Positions 16,345-25,197 of a stretch of 64,000 nucleotides of DNA are shown here, piece after piece. The stretch lies in contig NZ_LN879430.1 in NCBI RefSeq assembly GCF_900070325.1, positions 422,501 through 486,500 of the forward strand. Direction: 5' to 3'. Within the stretch, counting starts at the first letter, position 1; each line of letters starts with the position of its first letter. A model generated the notes under the pieces. The model was not told where the DNA came from. It saw nothing but the letters and a program-made list of their open reading frames with translations, and ran no database searches. Source of the DNA: Herbinix luporum. GTDB lineage: Bacteria > Bacillota > Clostridia > Lachnospirales > Lachnospiraceae. The position numbers were made by a program, and so were the translations under genes.

Positions 16345-16893
16345 ATGAAAAAACATTATAAGGATTATGAACTGGTTACAAAAGAACTATCTGACGGTAA
16401 GATTAAGCAGGTGGCAGAATATAGAGGTAAATTTTATATATGCATGCTAAGCTCAAAAAAGCTTAGCAGGGTTAAACTTTACCTTCTTGCTTTAGTGCTT
16501 TGCAGTGGCGCCACTGTGATGGGAGCTGGTTTTTTAAATACTCCCAGTAGTAGAGTGGCCTATGTGGCCCTACCTTATGTTTCATTATTTCTTCCCATTG
16601 CCTATAGTATAATGGGAACGGTAGGTTTTATAAAATCAAGTAATAAGCTTAAACATGCAGAATATCTTGAAACAAAGGTAAGAATTTTCCGTTCAAGCAT
16701 TTGGCAAATAGTTCTTAGCAGCCTAACTCTTATTGGAGAGATTTGCTTTATTTTATTTAAAGCAAAACAAGAAATCCTTAAAGAGACAATATTTGTAAGT
16801 TTAATGGTCTTAATTATTACATTAAATATTATATCTTTACAATTACAAAAGAGGGTAGTCTATCAGGTGGAAGATCCGGATTATAATGGTTGA
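16345..16893 (+). CDS. Membrane protein of unknown function, linked to peptide transporter
   Basis: 182 residues from the ATG at 16345, which follows ATAGGAAA; the ATG at 16330 has no ribosome site. Four hydrophobic helices are visible: LYLLALVLCSGATVMGAGF, VAYVALPYVSLFLPIAYSIMG, IWQIVLSSLTLIGEICFILF, and ETIFVSLMVLIITLNIISL. A lysine-rich N-terminus faces the cytoplasm. The leader carries a promoter and a possible attenuator. The next gene is the transporter lipoprotein (120 bases away) with no terminator between, so co-expression is possible. I recognise no family. Confidence 0.7.
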   Translation: MKKHYKDYELVTKELSDGKIKQVAEYRGKFYICMLSSKKLSRVKLYLLALVLCSGATVMGAGFLNTPSSRVAYVALPYVSLFLPIAYSIMGTVGFIKSSNKLKHAEYLETKVRIFRSSIWQIVLSSLTLIGEICFILFKAKQEILKETIFVSLMVLIITLNIISLQLQKRVVYQVEDPDYNG

Positions 16894-17013
16894 TTAAAAA
16901 TTAACTAAAGGTATCTTTCTCCTATTTGCATTTTAAGGAGATTACCATAGCAATAATTTACATTGATATATTTAATTTTAAATATATAATGAATAAAAGA
17001 GGAGGACAAGAAA

Positions 17014-19317
17014 ATGAGAAAAATTGGTAAAGCAATTTCCCTTTTGCTAGTGCTTGTAATGGTTCTGTCAGCATTTGCGGCATGTAGTAAAAAGGACAAA
17101 AAAGATAACGAAACTGAAACACCTCTGGTAGTTGGTTATCTGCCATTTAGCCAGAAGTTTAGCCCGTTCTTTGCAGATACAGGCTATGATCAAGATGTAG
17201 TTGAATTTGTTAGCGTTCAACTGCTGACAACTGACAGAACAGGTGCTATTGTCTATAATGCAATAGAGGGTGAGACAATCCCTTATAACGGTGTAGATTA
17301 TACTTATACCGGTATTGCAGACATAGCAGTAAACTATGATGAAGAAGCTGATATTACTACCTATGATATTAAAATTAGAGATGATGTTAAGTTTAGTGAC
17401 GGTCATGTAATGGACGCTGATGATATTATATTTACATACTATGTATTATCAGATCCTTCATATGATGGATCCTCAACATTATATTCTCAGCCAATCATCG
17501 GTATGCAAAACTACCGTGCAAACAGTTCAGCTGCTGAGACTATTACAGACGAGGAAGTTAATGCATTAATTGAAAATCCTAGCGATAGCTTAAATCAAGC
17601 AATTATTGATGAAATAATCAGACCTGTATTAGAAAGCGAGTTTGATTGGGTTGGTAGCCTATATGGTGACGAAAGATATGCATCTTACACCGAAGCTCAT
17701 CCTGAGCAAAAGGATTTATTCGCTTCCTTCTATAGTTTAGATGAAAATTATGATTCCTATGCAGTTAATGATGAGAAGCAAGTACTTGAAGATATTATTG
17801 CTCAGTATGGTTCAGACTATAAGGCATTAGGTGCCGGATATGCTGCAGATGAGACTTATTATGTAAATGATGTTAAAACAATTGCTAGAAGTATCATTAC
17901 TGAAGAGAAGAAAGCAGCCGGTATAGGTGAAGATGTTTATAATATAGAAGGTATTAAGAAAATAAGTGATACAGAGGTTCAGGTAATTACTAAGGGATAC
18001 GACGCAACTGCTATTTATCAAATTGGCGGTGCCCAGGTTGCTCCTTTACATTACTATGGTGATGAATCCCAGTATGACTATGAGAATAACAAATTTGGTT
18101 TCCCCAGAGGAGATTTATCAATCGTTAAATCCAAGACAACTCATCCTCTAGGAGCAGGACCTTATAAGTTTGTAAAATATGAGAACAAGGTTGTATTCTT
18201 AGAAGCAAATGAACATTACTACAAGGGTGCACCTAAAATCAAATATATTCAGCTGAAAGAAACTACAGAAGCTGATAAAGTAACCGGTATTGAACAGGGT
18301 ACACTAGATATTACAGATCCAACAGGAAGCAAGACAACATTCGAACAGATTGCTAAGATTAATAGCAACGGTGAATTAAGCGGTGACAAAATTGTTACAA
18401 GCTCAGTTGATAACTTAGGTTATGGCTATATCGGCATGAATGCAGATACAATTAATGTAGGCGGAGAACCTAATTCAGAAGCTTCCAAGAATTTAAGAAA
18501 AGCAATAGCTACAGTATTATCTGTTTACCGTGATGTTGCTATAGACACCTACTATGGTGATGCTGCAAGCGTTATCAACTATCCTATATCTAATACATCA
18601 TGGGCAGCTCCTCAAAAATCTGATTCCGATTATAAGGTTGCTTTCTCAGAAGACGTTAACGGTAATCAAATCTACACATCAGATATGAGCTCTGAAGACA
18701 AATATGCAGCGGCTCTACAGGCTGCTTTAGGATATTTTGAAGCTGCAGGCTACACTGTAACAGATGGAAAATTAACAGCAGCTCCTGCCGGTGCTAAGAT
18801 GGAATATGAAGTTTTAATCCCCGGTGACGGAGACGGTAACCATCCTTCATTTGCAATTTTAACTGACGCATCAGCGGCATTAGATACAATTGGATTTAAG
18901 CTTAATGTTAATGACTTAGCAGATGCCAATGTTCTTTGGGACAGACTTGATGCAGGTACACAGGAAATGTGGTGTGCTGCATGGGGTGCTACTATCGATC
19001 CCGATATGTATCAGGTTTACCACAGCACCAATATAGTTGGCAAGGGTGGAACAGACAGTAACCACTATCATATAGCTGATACTGATCTTGATACCCTAAT
19101 AATGGAAGCTAGAAAGAGTGATGATCAATCCTATAGAAAGTCTGCTTATAAGCAGTGCTTAGATATTATAATGGATTGGGCGGTTGAAATCCCTGTTTAT
19201 CAGAGACAAAACTCAGTAGTATTTAGTGCTGAAAGGGTAAATATTGAAACTGTTACCCCTGATATCACTACTTTCTATGAATGGTTTAAAGAAATAGAAA
19301 ACACTGAATTAAAGTAA
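17014..19317 (+). CDS. Peptide ABC transporter substrate-binding lipoprotein, enlarged
   Basis: 767 residues, about 200 more than a normal OppA/DppA protein. N-terminal signal with lipobox SAFAAC, so it is anchored to the outside of the membrane. SBP_bac_5 features: DDVKFSDGHVMDADDIIFTY near residue 125, the GAGPYKFVKYE region and the C-terminal AAWGATIDPDMYQVYHS. The extra sequence lies between residues about 150 and 330, rich in Tyr, Asp and Glu (for example DENYDSYAVNDEK). It binds oligopeptides for the permeases that follow. The gene is separated from them by a 294-bp spacer with long hairpins (19343-19377 and 19397-19558), probably giving more binding protein than permease. Confidence 0.9.
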   Translation: MRKIGKAISLLLVLVMVLSAFAACSKKDKKDNETETPLVVGYLPFSQKFSPFFADTGYDQDVVEFVSVQLLTTDRTGAIVYNAIEGETIPYNGVDYTYTGIADIAVNYDEEADITTYDIKIRDDVKFSDGHVMDADDIIFTYYVLSDPSYDGSSTLYSQPIIGMQNYRANSSAAETITDEEVNALIENPSDSLNQAIIDEIIRPVLESEFDWVGSLYGDERYASYTEAHPEQKDLFASFYSLDENYDSYAVNDEKQVLEDIIAQYGSDYKALGAGYAADETYYVNDVKTIARSIITEEKKAAGIGEDVYNIEGIKKISDTEVQVITKGYDATAIYQIGGAQVAPLHYYGDESQYDYENNKFGFPRGDLSIVKSKTTHPLGAGPYKFVKYENKVVFLEANEHYYKGAPKIKYIQLKETTEADKVTGIEQGTLDITDPTGSKTTFEQIAKINSNGELSGDKIVTSSVDNLGYGYIGMNADTINVGGEPNSEASKNLRKAIATVLSVYRDVAIDTYYGDAASVINYPISNTSWAAPQKSDSDYKVAFSEDVNGNQIYTSDMSSEDKYAAALQAALGYFEAAGYTVTDGKLTAAPAGAKMEYEVLIPGDGDGNHPSFAILTDASAALDTIGFKLNVNDLADANVLWDRLDAGTQEMWCAAWGATIDPDMYQVYHSTNIVGKGGTDSNHYHIADTDLDTLIMEARKSDDQSYRKSAYKQCLDIIMDWAVEIPVYQRQNSVVFSAERVNIETVTPDITTFYEWFKEIENTELK

Positions 19318-19342
19318 TTAAAAGTTTATTATTGAAATTTAA

Positions 19343-19377
19343 GATAAGAGTGCCATGAAATTCATGGCATTCTTATC
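19343..19377 (+). terminator. 17-bp hairpin after the binding-protein gene
   Basis: GATAAGAGTGCCATGAA (19343-19359) and TTCATGGCATTCTTATC (19361-19377) pair with a single wobble, with no T run after. This is more like an RNA 3'-end stabiliser or partial terminator than a full terminator. Confidence 0.6.
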
Positions 19378-19396
19378 CTTATGTTTATAGCTGTGC

Positions 19397-19558
19397 TAAT
19401 TTATGCCATGAAATGCATATTATTCTGGTCTAATTGACCGGTTTTATATGCGGGCATAAATATGCAGACATTTGTATGGATGATTAATATTTAGATTTAT
19501 ATCATAAATATCCCATATATCCACATATTTATACCCGCATATAGGGTGGCATAAATTA
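19397..19558. repeat. Nested long inverted repeats (possible MITE or structured RNA)
   Basis: Outer arms TAATTTATGCCA (19397-19408) and TGGCATAAATTA (19547-19558) are perfect. Inner arms TATATGCGGGCATAAATATG (19445-19464) and 19524-19543 pair with one wobble. The left side has an extra 36-base segment with its own stem GGTC/GACC. The centre 19465-19523 is AT-rich with weaker pairing. It lies just before the permease promoter-like TATAAT at 19570-19575. TGCCATGAAAT occurs both in the preceding hairpin and in this element. Confidence 0.6.
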
Positions 19559-19611
19559 ATTAATTACTTTATAATAGAAGTTATTAAAAAAGAAACAGGA
19601 GAGGCTAGATT

Positions 19612-20598
19612 ATGCGTAAATTTATTTTAAAAAGATTGGCAATTAGCGTTGTAATACTCTTCTTTGTAGCTTTAATAATTTACACAATTATGCGCTGCAT
19701 GCCATCTTCTTTTGTTGAGAATATGGCAAGAGAGAAAGCTTCGCTTCCGGGAGGAAAATCCTATACAGAGTGGTTGGATCAATTAAATGCATCCTATGGC
19801 TTAGACAAGAATATTCCTGCCGGGTTTGTTCATTGGGTAAAACAAGCTGTAAGACTTAATTTTGGAGACTCATGGGCATTTAATATGCCGGTTACAGAAA
19901 AGTTTAAAGAAGTTATAATGGATTCTTTTGTATTAGGATCTATTACATTTATACTTCAGATTGCTATTGCAATTCCACTGGGAATTATAGCAGCCAGAAA
20001 ACAATATAGTAAAGCAGACTATGCTATAAGTGTGTTTGCTTTAATTGGAATTTCCTTACCATCCTTTTTCTTTGCAACGATTTTGAAATATATATTTTCT
20101 GTAAAGTTAGGATGGTTTGACTTATTTGGTATGATTGGCCGTATGTATGAGCAATTAAGTCCTATGGGCAAATTTTTAGACAGAGCTCATCATTTGGTCT
20201 TACCGGTAGTTACTTTAACTATAGTTAGCGTAGGTTCCCTTATGAGATATACCAGAACAAATATGCTGGAGGTTTTAAATTCTGATTATATAAGAACAGC
20301 CAGAGCTAAGGGATTATCTGAGAAAAAAGTTATAAATTATCATGCATTTCGTAATACCTTAATTCCTGTAGTTACAATTATCGGCGGATCCTTGCCTGGA
20401 TTGTTTGCAGGAGCTATGATTACCGAAACATTATTCCAAATAGAAGGTATTGGATATACATCATATCAGGCAATGACAACAGGAGATATTCCTTTTTCTA
20501 TGTTCTATATGGTGTTTATGGCAATGCTTACATTACTGGGTAACTTAATAGCAGATATTTTATATGCAGTAGTTGACCCTAGAGTAAGAGTAAACTAA
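19612..20598 (+). CDS. Peptide ABC transporter permease (OppB/DppB type)
   Basis: 328 residues, BPD_transp_1 domain. Ladder of six helices: start VVILFFVALIIYTIM, then LGSITFILQIAIAIPLGIIA, ISVFALIGISLPSFFFATI and C-terminal helices. The EAA loop AKGLSEKKVINYHAFRNTLIPV carries the conserved A-K-G of the ATPase contact site. It forms the channel with the downstream OppC-type permease. Starts after GGAGAGGC, 13 bases before the next gene's start, so clearly one operon. Confidence 0.93.
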   Translation: MRKFILKRLAISVVILFFVALIIYTIMRCMPSSFVENMAREKASLPGGKSYTEWLDQLNASYGLDKNIPAGFVHWVKQAVRLNFGDSWAFNMPVTEKFKEVIMDSFVLGSITFILQIAIAIPLGIIAARKQYSKADYAISVFALIGISLPSFFFATILKYIFSVKLGWFDLFGMIGRMYEQLSPMGKFLDRAHHLVLPVVTLTIVSVGSLMRYTRTNMLEVLNSDYIRTARAKGLSEKKVINYHAFRNTLIPVVTIIGGSLPGLFAGAMITETLFQIEGIGYTSYQAMTTGDIPFSMFYMVFMAMLTLLGNLIADILYAVVDPRVRVN

Positions 20599-20611
20599 GG
20601 AGGTATACGAG

Positions 20612-22354
20612 ATGAGTAAAGATTATGAAAATACAAAGACAAGCACCTCCTTAGCTTTGGACGATGAGCAAAGGGTTAAGGTGCTGTCACCTGGAATGTT
20701 GGTGGCAAAGAGATTTTTTAGAAACCGCCTGGCGGTTGTTGGACTTGTTATATTAGCATCTATGTTTGTGTTTTCCTTTATAGGTGGCTTGCTAGCCCCT
20801 TACGGAGAGACACAGGTATTTAAAGTTTATGAAAGTGTTGAAAAAGATTATGCGGGAGTATCCATAAATAATGATTATCAGTATTTTGATGCTGAGGGTG
20901 AAACTTTCCCTTCAGTTGCAAGAGCTCAATTAATTCTTGCAATTAATAAAGAAAAGGAGAGCTTTGAATCCGGAGGTGTAACTTATTCCTTAGTTAAGGA
21001 AGGTGAAGATTTTTACCGTGTTATACAGTTTCAGGAAGTTGCAACAGTGGTAAGTTTAAAAGGAATTAACAGATTTACTGCCGCCCAGGGAGAAACAGTC
21101 TCAAAAGAAATGGAAGAGGCTTATCTGGCAGCTTCAGATGCAGGGGAAAAATCTTTTGAGCTTAATGGAATTACTTATTATATTAATCAAAAAGGTAAAA
21201 ACACATCCATCGCAAAACCAAAAGAAATAAGCATAGTATCAAAGATGATTTTTAATGCATATTCACCGGATACTGAGCTTGACTATAGCTTCCGTTTTGC
21301 TGCACAAAAAGCTATGAATGATAAAGAAACATTCTTTGAAGTTAACGGGGCAACTTATGAGATGGAATTAGACGAAGAAGATAATACGGCAGTATTTTAC
21401 TTAGTAGAAGGAAACACAAAGACAGAGTATGCCTTAGTTTCCAATGTAAGTATTAGTGCTGTTGATAATGAGTTTTTAACCATAGATTTTAAGGAAGCAA
21501 TAATTAAAGCCATAGATAATGGTGATAAGGGCTTTGTCTACCCGGATAAAGACGGTGTGGATGTAGAATACAAAATTAATCGTAAAAACAATCAATTTAC
21601 TGTAAGAAGACATACAGAAACTGAACTGATTAATGTATATGAAGCTCCTTCTAAGAAACACTTACTGGGAACAGACGGAAATGGTATGGATATCTTTACC
21701 CGCCTTATGTATGGGGGAAGAATATCTTTAATTATCGGTTTCGTGGTAGTTATAATTGAAACTATTATCGGTGTTATCTTAGGCGGTATGGCAGGTTATT
21801 TTGGAGGCTGGGTAGATAACCTTATAATGCGTGTTGTTGATATTGTATATTGTATCCCCTCCATGCCTCTGTATATTATATTAGGTTCAGTCATGGACTT
21901 CTTAAAAATAGATCCACAGCTTCGTATATTTATGTTGATGATTATCTTGGCCTTACTTGGATGGCCCGGTATTGCAAGAATGGTTCGTGGACAGATACTT
22001 TCACTTCGTGAGCAAGAATTTATGACTGCTACGGAAGCTTTGGGTATTAGAGTAAGCAGAAGAATATTTAGACATTTAGTTCCTAATGTTATTCCTCAGT
22101 TAACTGTTATAGGTACAATGAGCCTGGGAAGTATTATTTTAACTGAGGCAACACTAAGTTATTTAGGTTTGGGTGTTAAGTTCCCTTTTGCATCATGGGG
22201 TAATATAATCAATGCTGTAAACAACATCTATGTTATGACCAATTATTGGTTTGTTTGGATACCGGCTGGGTTATTAATATTAGTTACAGTATTAGGATTT
22301 AACTTTGTAGGTGATGGTCTACGTGATGCATTTGACCCTAAGATGAAGAGGTAG
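20612..22354 (+). CDS. Peptide ABC transporter permease (OppC/DppC type) with large external insertion
   Basis: 580 residues against the usual about 300. Residues 1-66 carry OppC N-terminal signatures (FFRNRLAVVGLVILASMF, LLAPYGET). The normal core resumes at about 348 with HLLGTDGNGMDIFTRLMYGGR and runs through the EAA loop ALGIRVSRRIFRHLVPN to GDGLRDAFDPKMKR. Residues 70-347 are an inserted extracytoplasmic region built of four related segments of about 60 residues, each with an A-rich helix, then F-x-x-x-G-(V/I/A)-T-Y-like strand and a Lys/Asp/Asn turn. It is in frame without stops, so it is a true gene. The insertion parallels the enlarged binding protein upstream. Its role is unknown. 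Confidence 0.9.
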   Translation: MSKDYENTKTSTSLALDDEQRVKVLSPGMLVAKRFFRNRLAVVGLVILASMFVFSFIGGLLAPYGETQVFKVYESVEKDYAGVSINNDYQYFDAEGETFPSVARAQLILAINKEKESFESGGVTYSLVKEGEDFYRVIQFQEVATVVSLKGINRFTAAQGETVSKEMEEAYLAASDAGEKSFELNGITYYINQKGKNTSIAKPKEISIVSKMIFNAYSPDTELDYSFRFAAQKAMNDKETFFEVNGATYEMELDEEDNTAVFYLVEGNTKTEYALVSNVSISAVDNEFLTIDFKEAIIKAIDNGDKGFVYPDKDGVDVEYKINRKNNQFTVRRHTETELINVYEAPSKKHLLGTDGNGMDIFTRLMYGGRISLIIGFVVVIIETIIGVILGGMAGYFGGWVDNLIMRVVDIVYCIPSMPLYIILGSVMDFLKIDPQLRIFMLMIILALLGWPGIARMVRGQILSLREQEFMTATEALGIRVSRRIFRHLVPNVIPQLTVIGTMSLGSIILTEATLSYLGLGVKFPFASWGNIINAVNNIYVMTNYWFVWIPAGLLILVTVLGFNFVGDGLRDAFDPKMKR

Positions 22355-22363
22355 GTGAGATAA

Positions 22364-23536
22364 GTGGCTTTATTTAAAAATAAGAAAGTAAAAGATGTTA
22401 ATTATATTTCCGCTAAGGAATCAAGAAGAATCTCAAGGGAAAATAGAAAGATAACGAGTGAGATTGAAAAGAAAAGAAACAGGAAAAATGTTCCCAGGGA
22501 AGAATATATTACCAAGATGAGGGATCCCAATAATGTTTTGGAATTTGATAATCTTCATACCTATTTCTTCACAGATATAGGGACTGTAAAATCGGTAGAT
22601 GGTGTATCTTTTGATATTCCACTGGGAAAGACTGTCGGTGTAGTAGGAGAATCCGGATGCGGTAAATCAGTTACCAGTCTTTCTGCTATGCAATTGGTAC
22701 AAAGACCACAGGGACAGATTGTAAGCGGTTCGATTCGTTTCAACACCGGTAAAGAGGTTTATGATATTGCTAAAACCCCCACATACGAGATGCAAAAACT
22801 AAGAGGTAATATGATCTCCATGATCTTTCAGGAACCTATGACCAGCTTAAATCCTGTCTTTAGGATTGGGACTCAGTTAGATGAGGTTATAGAACTTCAT
22901 AATGAGAATATGTCTAAGGCAGAAATCAAGGCTCGTTCTATTGAGATGTTGGAGATGGTGGGTATTGCCAACAGTGAAGGTGTATATAAGATGTATCCCC
23001 ATGAGCTGTCCGGTGGTATGAGACAACGTGTTATGATTGCTATGGGTCTTGCATGTAATCCAAGACTCATTATTGCAGATGAGCCTACAACTGCTCTAGA
23101 CGTTACCATCCAAGCCCAGATTTTGGACTTGCTTCGTAATCTGAAGGATAAGATAAACAGCAGTATTATGCTAATTACCCATGACCTGGGAGTAATTGCA
23201 GAGATGGCAGATTATGTTGTGGTTATGTATGCAGGCCGGGTTGTGGAAAGAGGTACAGCGGAAGAAATATTTAAGAATCCCAGTCATCCATATACTATAG
23301 GTTTGATGAACAGTAAGCCGGTTGTCGGTAAGAAGGTAGATCGTTTATATAGTATTCCGGGTAAGGTTCCAAATCCCGTTGATATGCCTAATTACTGTTA
23401 TTTTAGGGATCGTTGTGATAAATGTATAAAAAAATGTGACGGAGCTTATCCTGAAGAGATATATCTTTCACCCACCCATGCAGTTTCCTGTTATTTATAT
23501 TACGACAAGAAAGGAGCATTAGAGAATGGCAACTAA
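22364..23536 (+). CDS. Peptide ABC transporter ATPase (OppD/DppD type)
   Basis: 390 residues from a GTG start after GGTGAGATAA. An unusual basic, arginine/lysine-rich N-terminal extension of about 55 residues (SRRISRENRKITSEIEKKR) precedes the ABC domain. Walker A GESGCGKS, signature LSGGMRQR, Walker B LIIADEPTTALD and the C-terminal oligopeptide/dipeptide motif with the cysteine cluster (CYFRDRCDKCIKKC) are intact; the cluster probably binds an iron-sulphur centre as in other OppD/F subunits. Overlaps the next gene by 11 bases. Confidence 0.94.
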   Translation: MALFKNKKVKDVNYISAKESRRISRENRKITSEIEKKRNRKNVPREEYITKMRDPNNVLEFDNLHTYFFTDIGTVKSVDGVSFDIPLGKTVGVVGESGCGKSVTSLSAMQLVQRPQGQIVSGSIRFNTGKEVYDIAKTPTYEMQKLRGNMISMIFQEPMTSLNPVFRIGTQLDEVIELHNENMSKAEIKARSIEMLEMVGIANSEGVYKMYPHELSGGMRQRVMIAMGLACNPRLIIADEPTTALDVTIQAQILDLLRNLKDKINSSIMLITHDLGVIAEMADYVVVMYAGRVVERGTAEEIFKNPSHPYTIGLMNSKPVVGKKVDRLYSIPGKVPNPVDMPNYCYFRDRCDKCIKKCDGAYPEEIYLSPTHAVSCYLYYDKKGALENGN

Positions 23537-24524
23537 TAATCAAAATGAACAGACTTCTGAGTACATTCTCGAAGTTAATAATTTAAAGAAATATTTCCCC
23601 ATAAAGACCAGCGTATTCTCTAAGCAAAAGGGTGAAGTGAAGGCAGTGGATGATATCAGCTTTAAAATTAAGCGTGGTACCACCATGGGGCTGGTAGGAG
23701 AATCCGGTTGTGGAAAATCGACAGCCGGAAGAACAATTTTAAGATTAATAGAAAAAACCGCCGGTGAGGTTTTATTTAACGGTAAGGATATATATAGCTT
23801 AAATAAGGCTGAATTAAGACAGCTACGTACTAAGATGCAGATTATCTTTCAGGATCCATATTCAAGCCTTTCACCAAGACTTCCTATAGGTGAAATTATC
23901 GGTGAGGCAGTTAAGGAGCATAATATAGTTCCTAAAAATGAATATGAGGATTATTTGGATGAAATTATGGCTGCCTGTGGATTACAGCCTTATCATAAAG
24001 ACCGTTATCCCCATGAATTTTCCGGTGGCCAAAGACAAAGAATATGTATTGCAAGAGCCTTAGCGGTAAATCCTGAATTTATTGTATGTGATGAACCGGT
24101 ATCAGCCCTTGATGTATCTATTCAGGCACAGATTATAAACTTGCTTAGTGACCTGCAAAAGCAAAGAAATCTTACTTACTTATTTATATCCCACGATTTA
24201 TCTGTTGTGGAGCATATATCAGACACTGTAGGTGTTATGTATTTAGGAAGCTTGGTTGAATACGGTAATAAAGAAGATATCTTTAAGAATCCTGCTCATC
24301 CTTATACTCAGGCTCTACTTTCTGCCGTTCCTATACCGGATACGGATGTGAAGATGAATCGTATAATCCTTGAGGGAAGCATTCCTTCACCTGCAAATCC
24401 TCCATCGGGATGTAAGTTCCATACAAGATGTAATAAATGTATGGAGATTTGTAAGACTGAGGTTCCACAAGTTAAGGAACTAGAGGACGGACATTTTGTC
24501 CAGTGCCATTTGTATAATGATTAG
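23526..24524 (+). CDS. Peptide ABC transporter ATPase (OppF/DppF type)
   Basis: 332 residues. Walker A GESGCGKST, signature FSGGQRQR, Walker B FIVCDEPVSALD, and a C-terminal cysteine cluster (CKFHTRCNKCMEIC). Pairs with the OppD-like ATPase to drive the permeases. The eleven-base overlap with the gene before implies coupling; the following small membrane gene starts 28 bases after it. Confidence 0.94.
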   Translation: MATNNQNEQTSEYILEVNNLKKYFPIKTSVFSKQKGEVKAVDDISFKIKRGTTMGLVGESGCGKSTAGRTILRLIEKTAGEVLFNGKDIYSLNKAELRQLRTKMQIIFQDPYSSLSPRLPIGEIIGEAVKEHNIVPKNEYEDYLDEIMAACGLQPYHKDRYPHEFSGGQRQRICIARALAVNPEFIVCDEPVSALDVSIQAQIINLLSDLQKQRNLTYLFISHDLSVVEHISDTVGVMYLGSLVEYGNKEDIFKNPAHPYTQALLSAVPIPDTDVKMNRIILEGSIPSPANPPSGCKFHTRCNKCMEICKTEVPQVKELEDGHFVQCHLYND

Positions 24525-24551
24525 TGGATAGCATATAGAAAGGATATAAAA

Positions 24552-24815
24552 ATGAAATATAATAAAAACAACACAGATAGTATAAATAAAGAAGATGATG
24601 ATCGGGTCGTGGCTAATATGAATATAGAAGGCATGCCTTGGCATAGTCCCGGTAAAGCTCTCTATGAAGAAAGCAGCAAAAAGCAGCCGGAACTTAGTAA
24701 AAGGGAGTTAAGAAACTTTATCTTTAGTGCCACCTTAGGAGGCCTCTTAATCGGAGCTGTGTTTGTTATTGTATTTTTCATCTTTATTATGTTTTGCATC
24801 CACGTTTGGTTCTAA
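24552..24815 (+). CDS. Small single-pass membrane protein at the end of the first transporter operon
   Basis: 87 residues: charged cytoplasmic N-terminus (NKEDDDRVVANMNIEGMPWHSPGKA) and one long hydrophobic helix near residues 58-87 (FIFSATLGGLLIGAVFVIVFF...). Ribosome site AGAAAGGATA is fair. Lies directly before a strong terminator, so it is the last gene of the operon. I do not know its function; a small transporter-associated subunit is one possibility. Confidence 0.7.
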   Translation: MKYNKNNTDSINKEDDDRVVANMNIEGMPWHSPGKALYEESSKKQPELSKRELRNFIFSATLGGLLIGAVFVIVFFIFIMFCIHVWF

Positions 24816-24846
24816 AATAAAGAAAATAACAATAAATGTATAATTT

Positions 24847-24893
24847 ACTCTTCTTTGGGTTAAAATTAATTTAAACCAAAGAAGAGTTTTTTT
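24847..24893 (+). terminator. Terminator of the first peptide transporter operon
   Basis: ACTCTTCTTTGG.. pairs with ..CCAAAGAAGAGT (15-bp stem with one bulge), followed by TTTTTTT. Confidence 0.9.
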
Positions 24894-24972
24894 GTTCTAA
24901 AAATTAAGTTCTATAATAAAAAATGCATCTATACAAAGCCTCAATAATGCCAATCTGCCAATTAAACATTAA

Positions 24973-25086
24973 AAAGGAGGTCGAAAAAGAATTCATGATT
25001 ATCGCTACCAAGTGATTAAGGATCTTCCTTTCCAATTGAAACATACATATTTAGTAACTCATCAACTAATCCTCCCCAACTATTGA
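24973..25086 (+). pseudogene. Remnant of an ISL3-family transposase
   Basis: In one frame the translation reads GRKRIHDYRYQVIKDLPFQ, then LKHTYLV, before a stop at 25084. This matches the start of ISL3-type transposases (arginine-isoleucine-HDYR then QxIKDxP, L-K-xTYLV). Only about 30 codons remain, without start, catalytic residues or inverted repeats. Rest of 24894-25197 holds only the promoter and hairpin listed separately. The element has decayed and marks an old insertion between the two transporter operons. Confidence 0.65.
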
Positions 25087-25112
25087 CAAAGAACCCCAAA
25101 TTAACATGTAAT
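25083..25112 (+). promoter_or_regulatory. Promoter of the second peptide transporter operon
   Basis: TTGACA (25083-25088), 18-bp spacer, TGTAAT (25107-25112). Start of RNA near 25119; it overlaps the end of the transposase remnant. Confidence 0.6.
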
Positions 25113-25148
25113 TACATAAAAGGTACAAACTAACATCAAGCTTAAACT

Positions 25149-25174
25149 AGAAGTGTATATAAACACTTCTTTTT
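25149..25174 (+). terminator. Terminator-like hairpin in the leader of the second transporter
   Basis: AGAAGTGT / ACACTTCT with loop ATATAA, followed by TTTT, about 23 bases before the AUG's ribosome site. Possible attenuator. Confidence 0.65.
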
Positions 25175-25197
25175 AAATAAAATAAGGAGGAAAAAAT

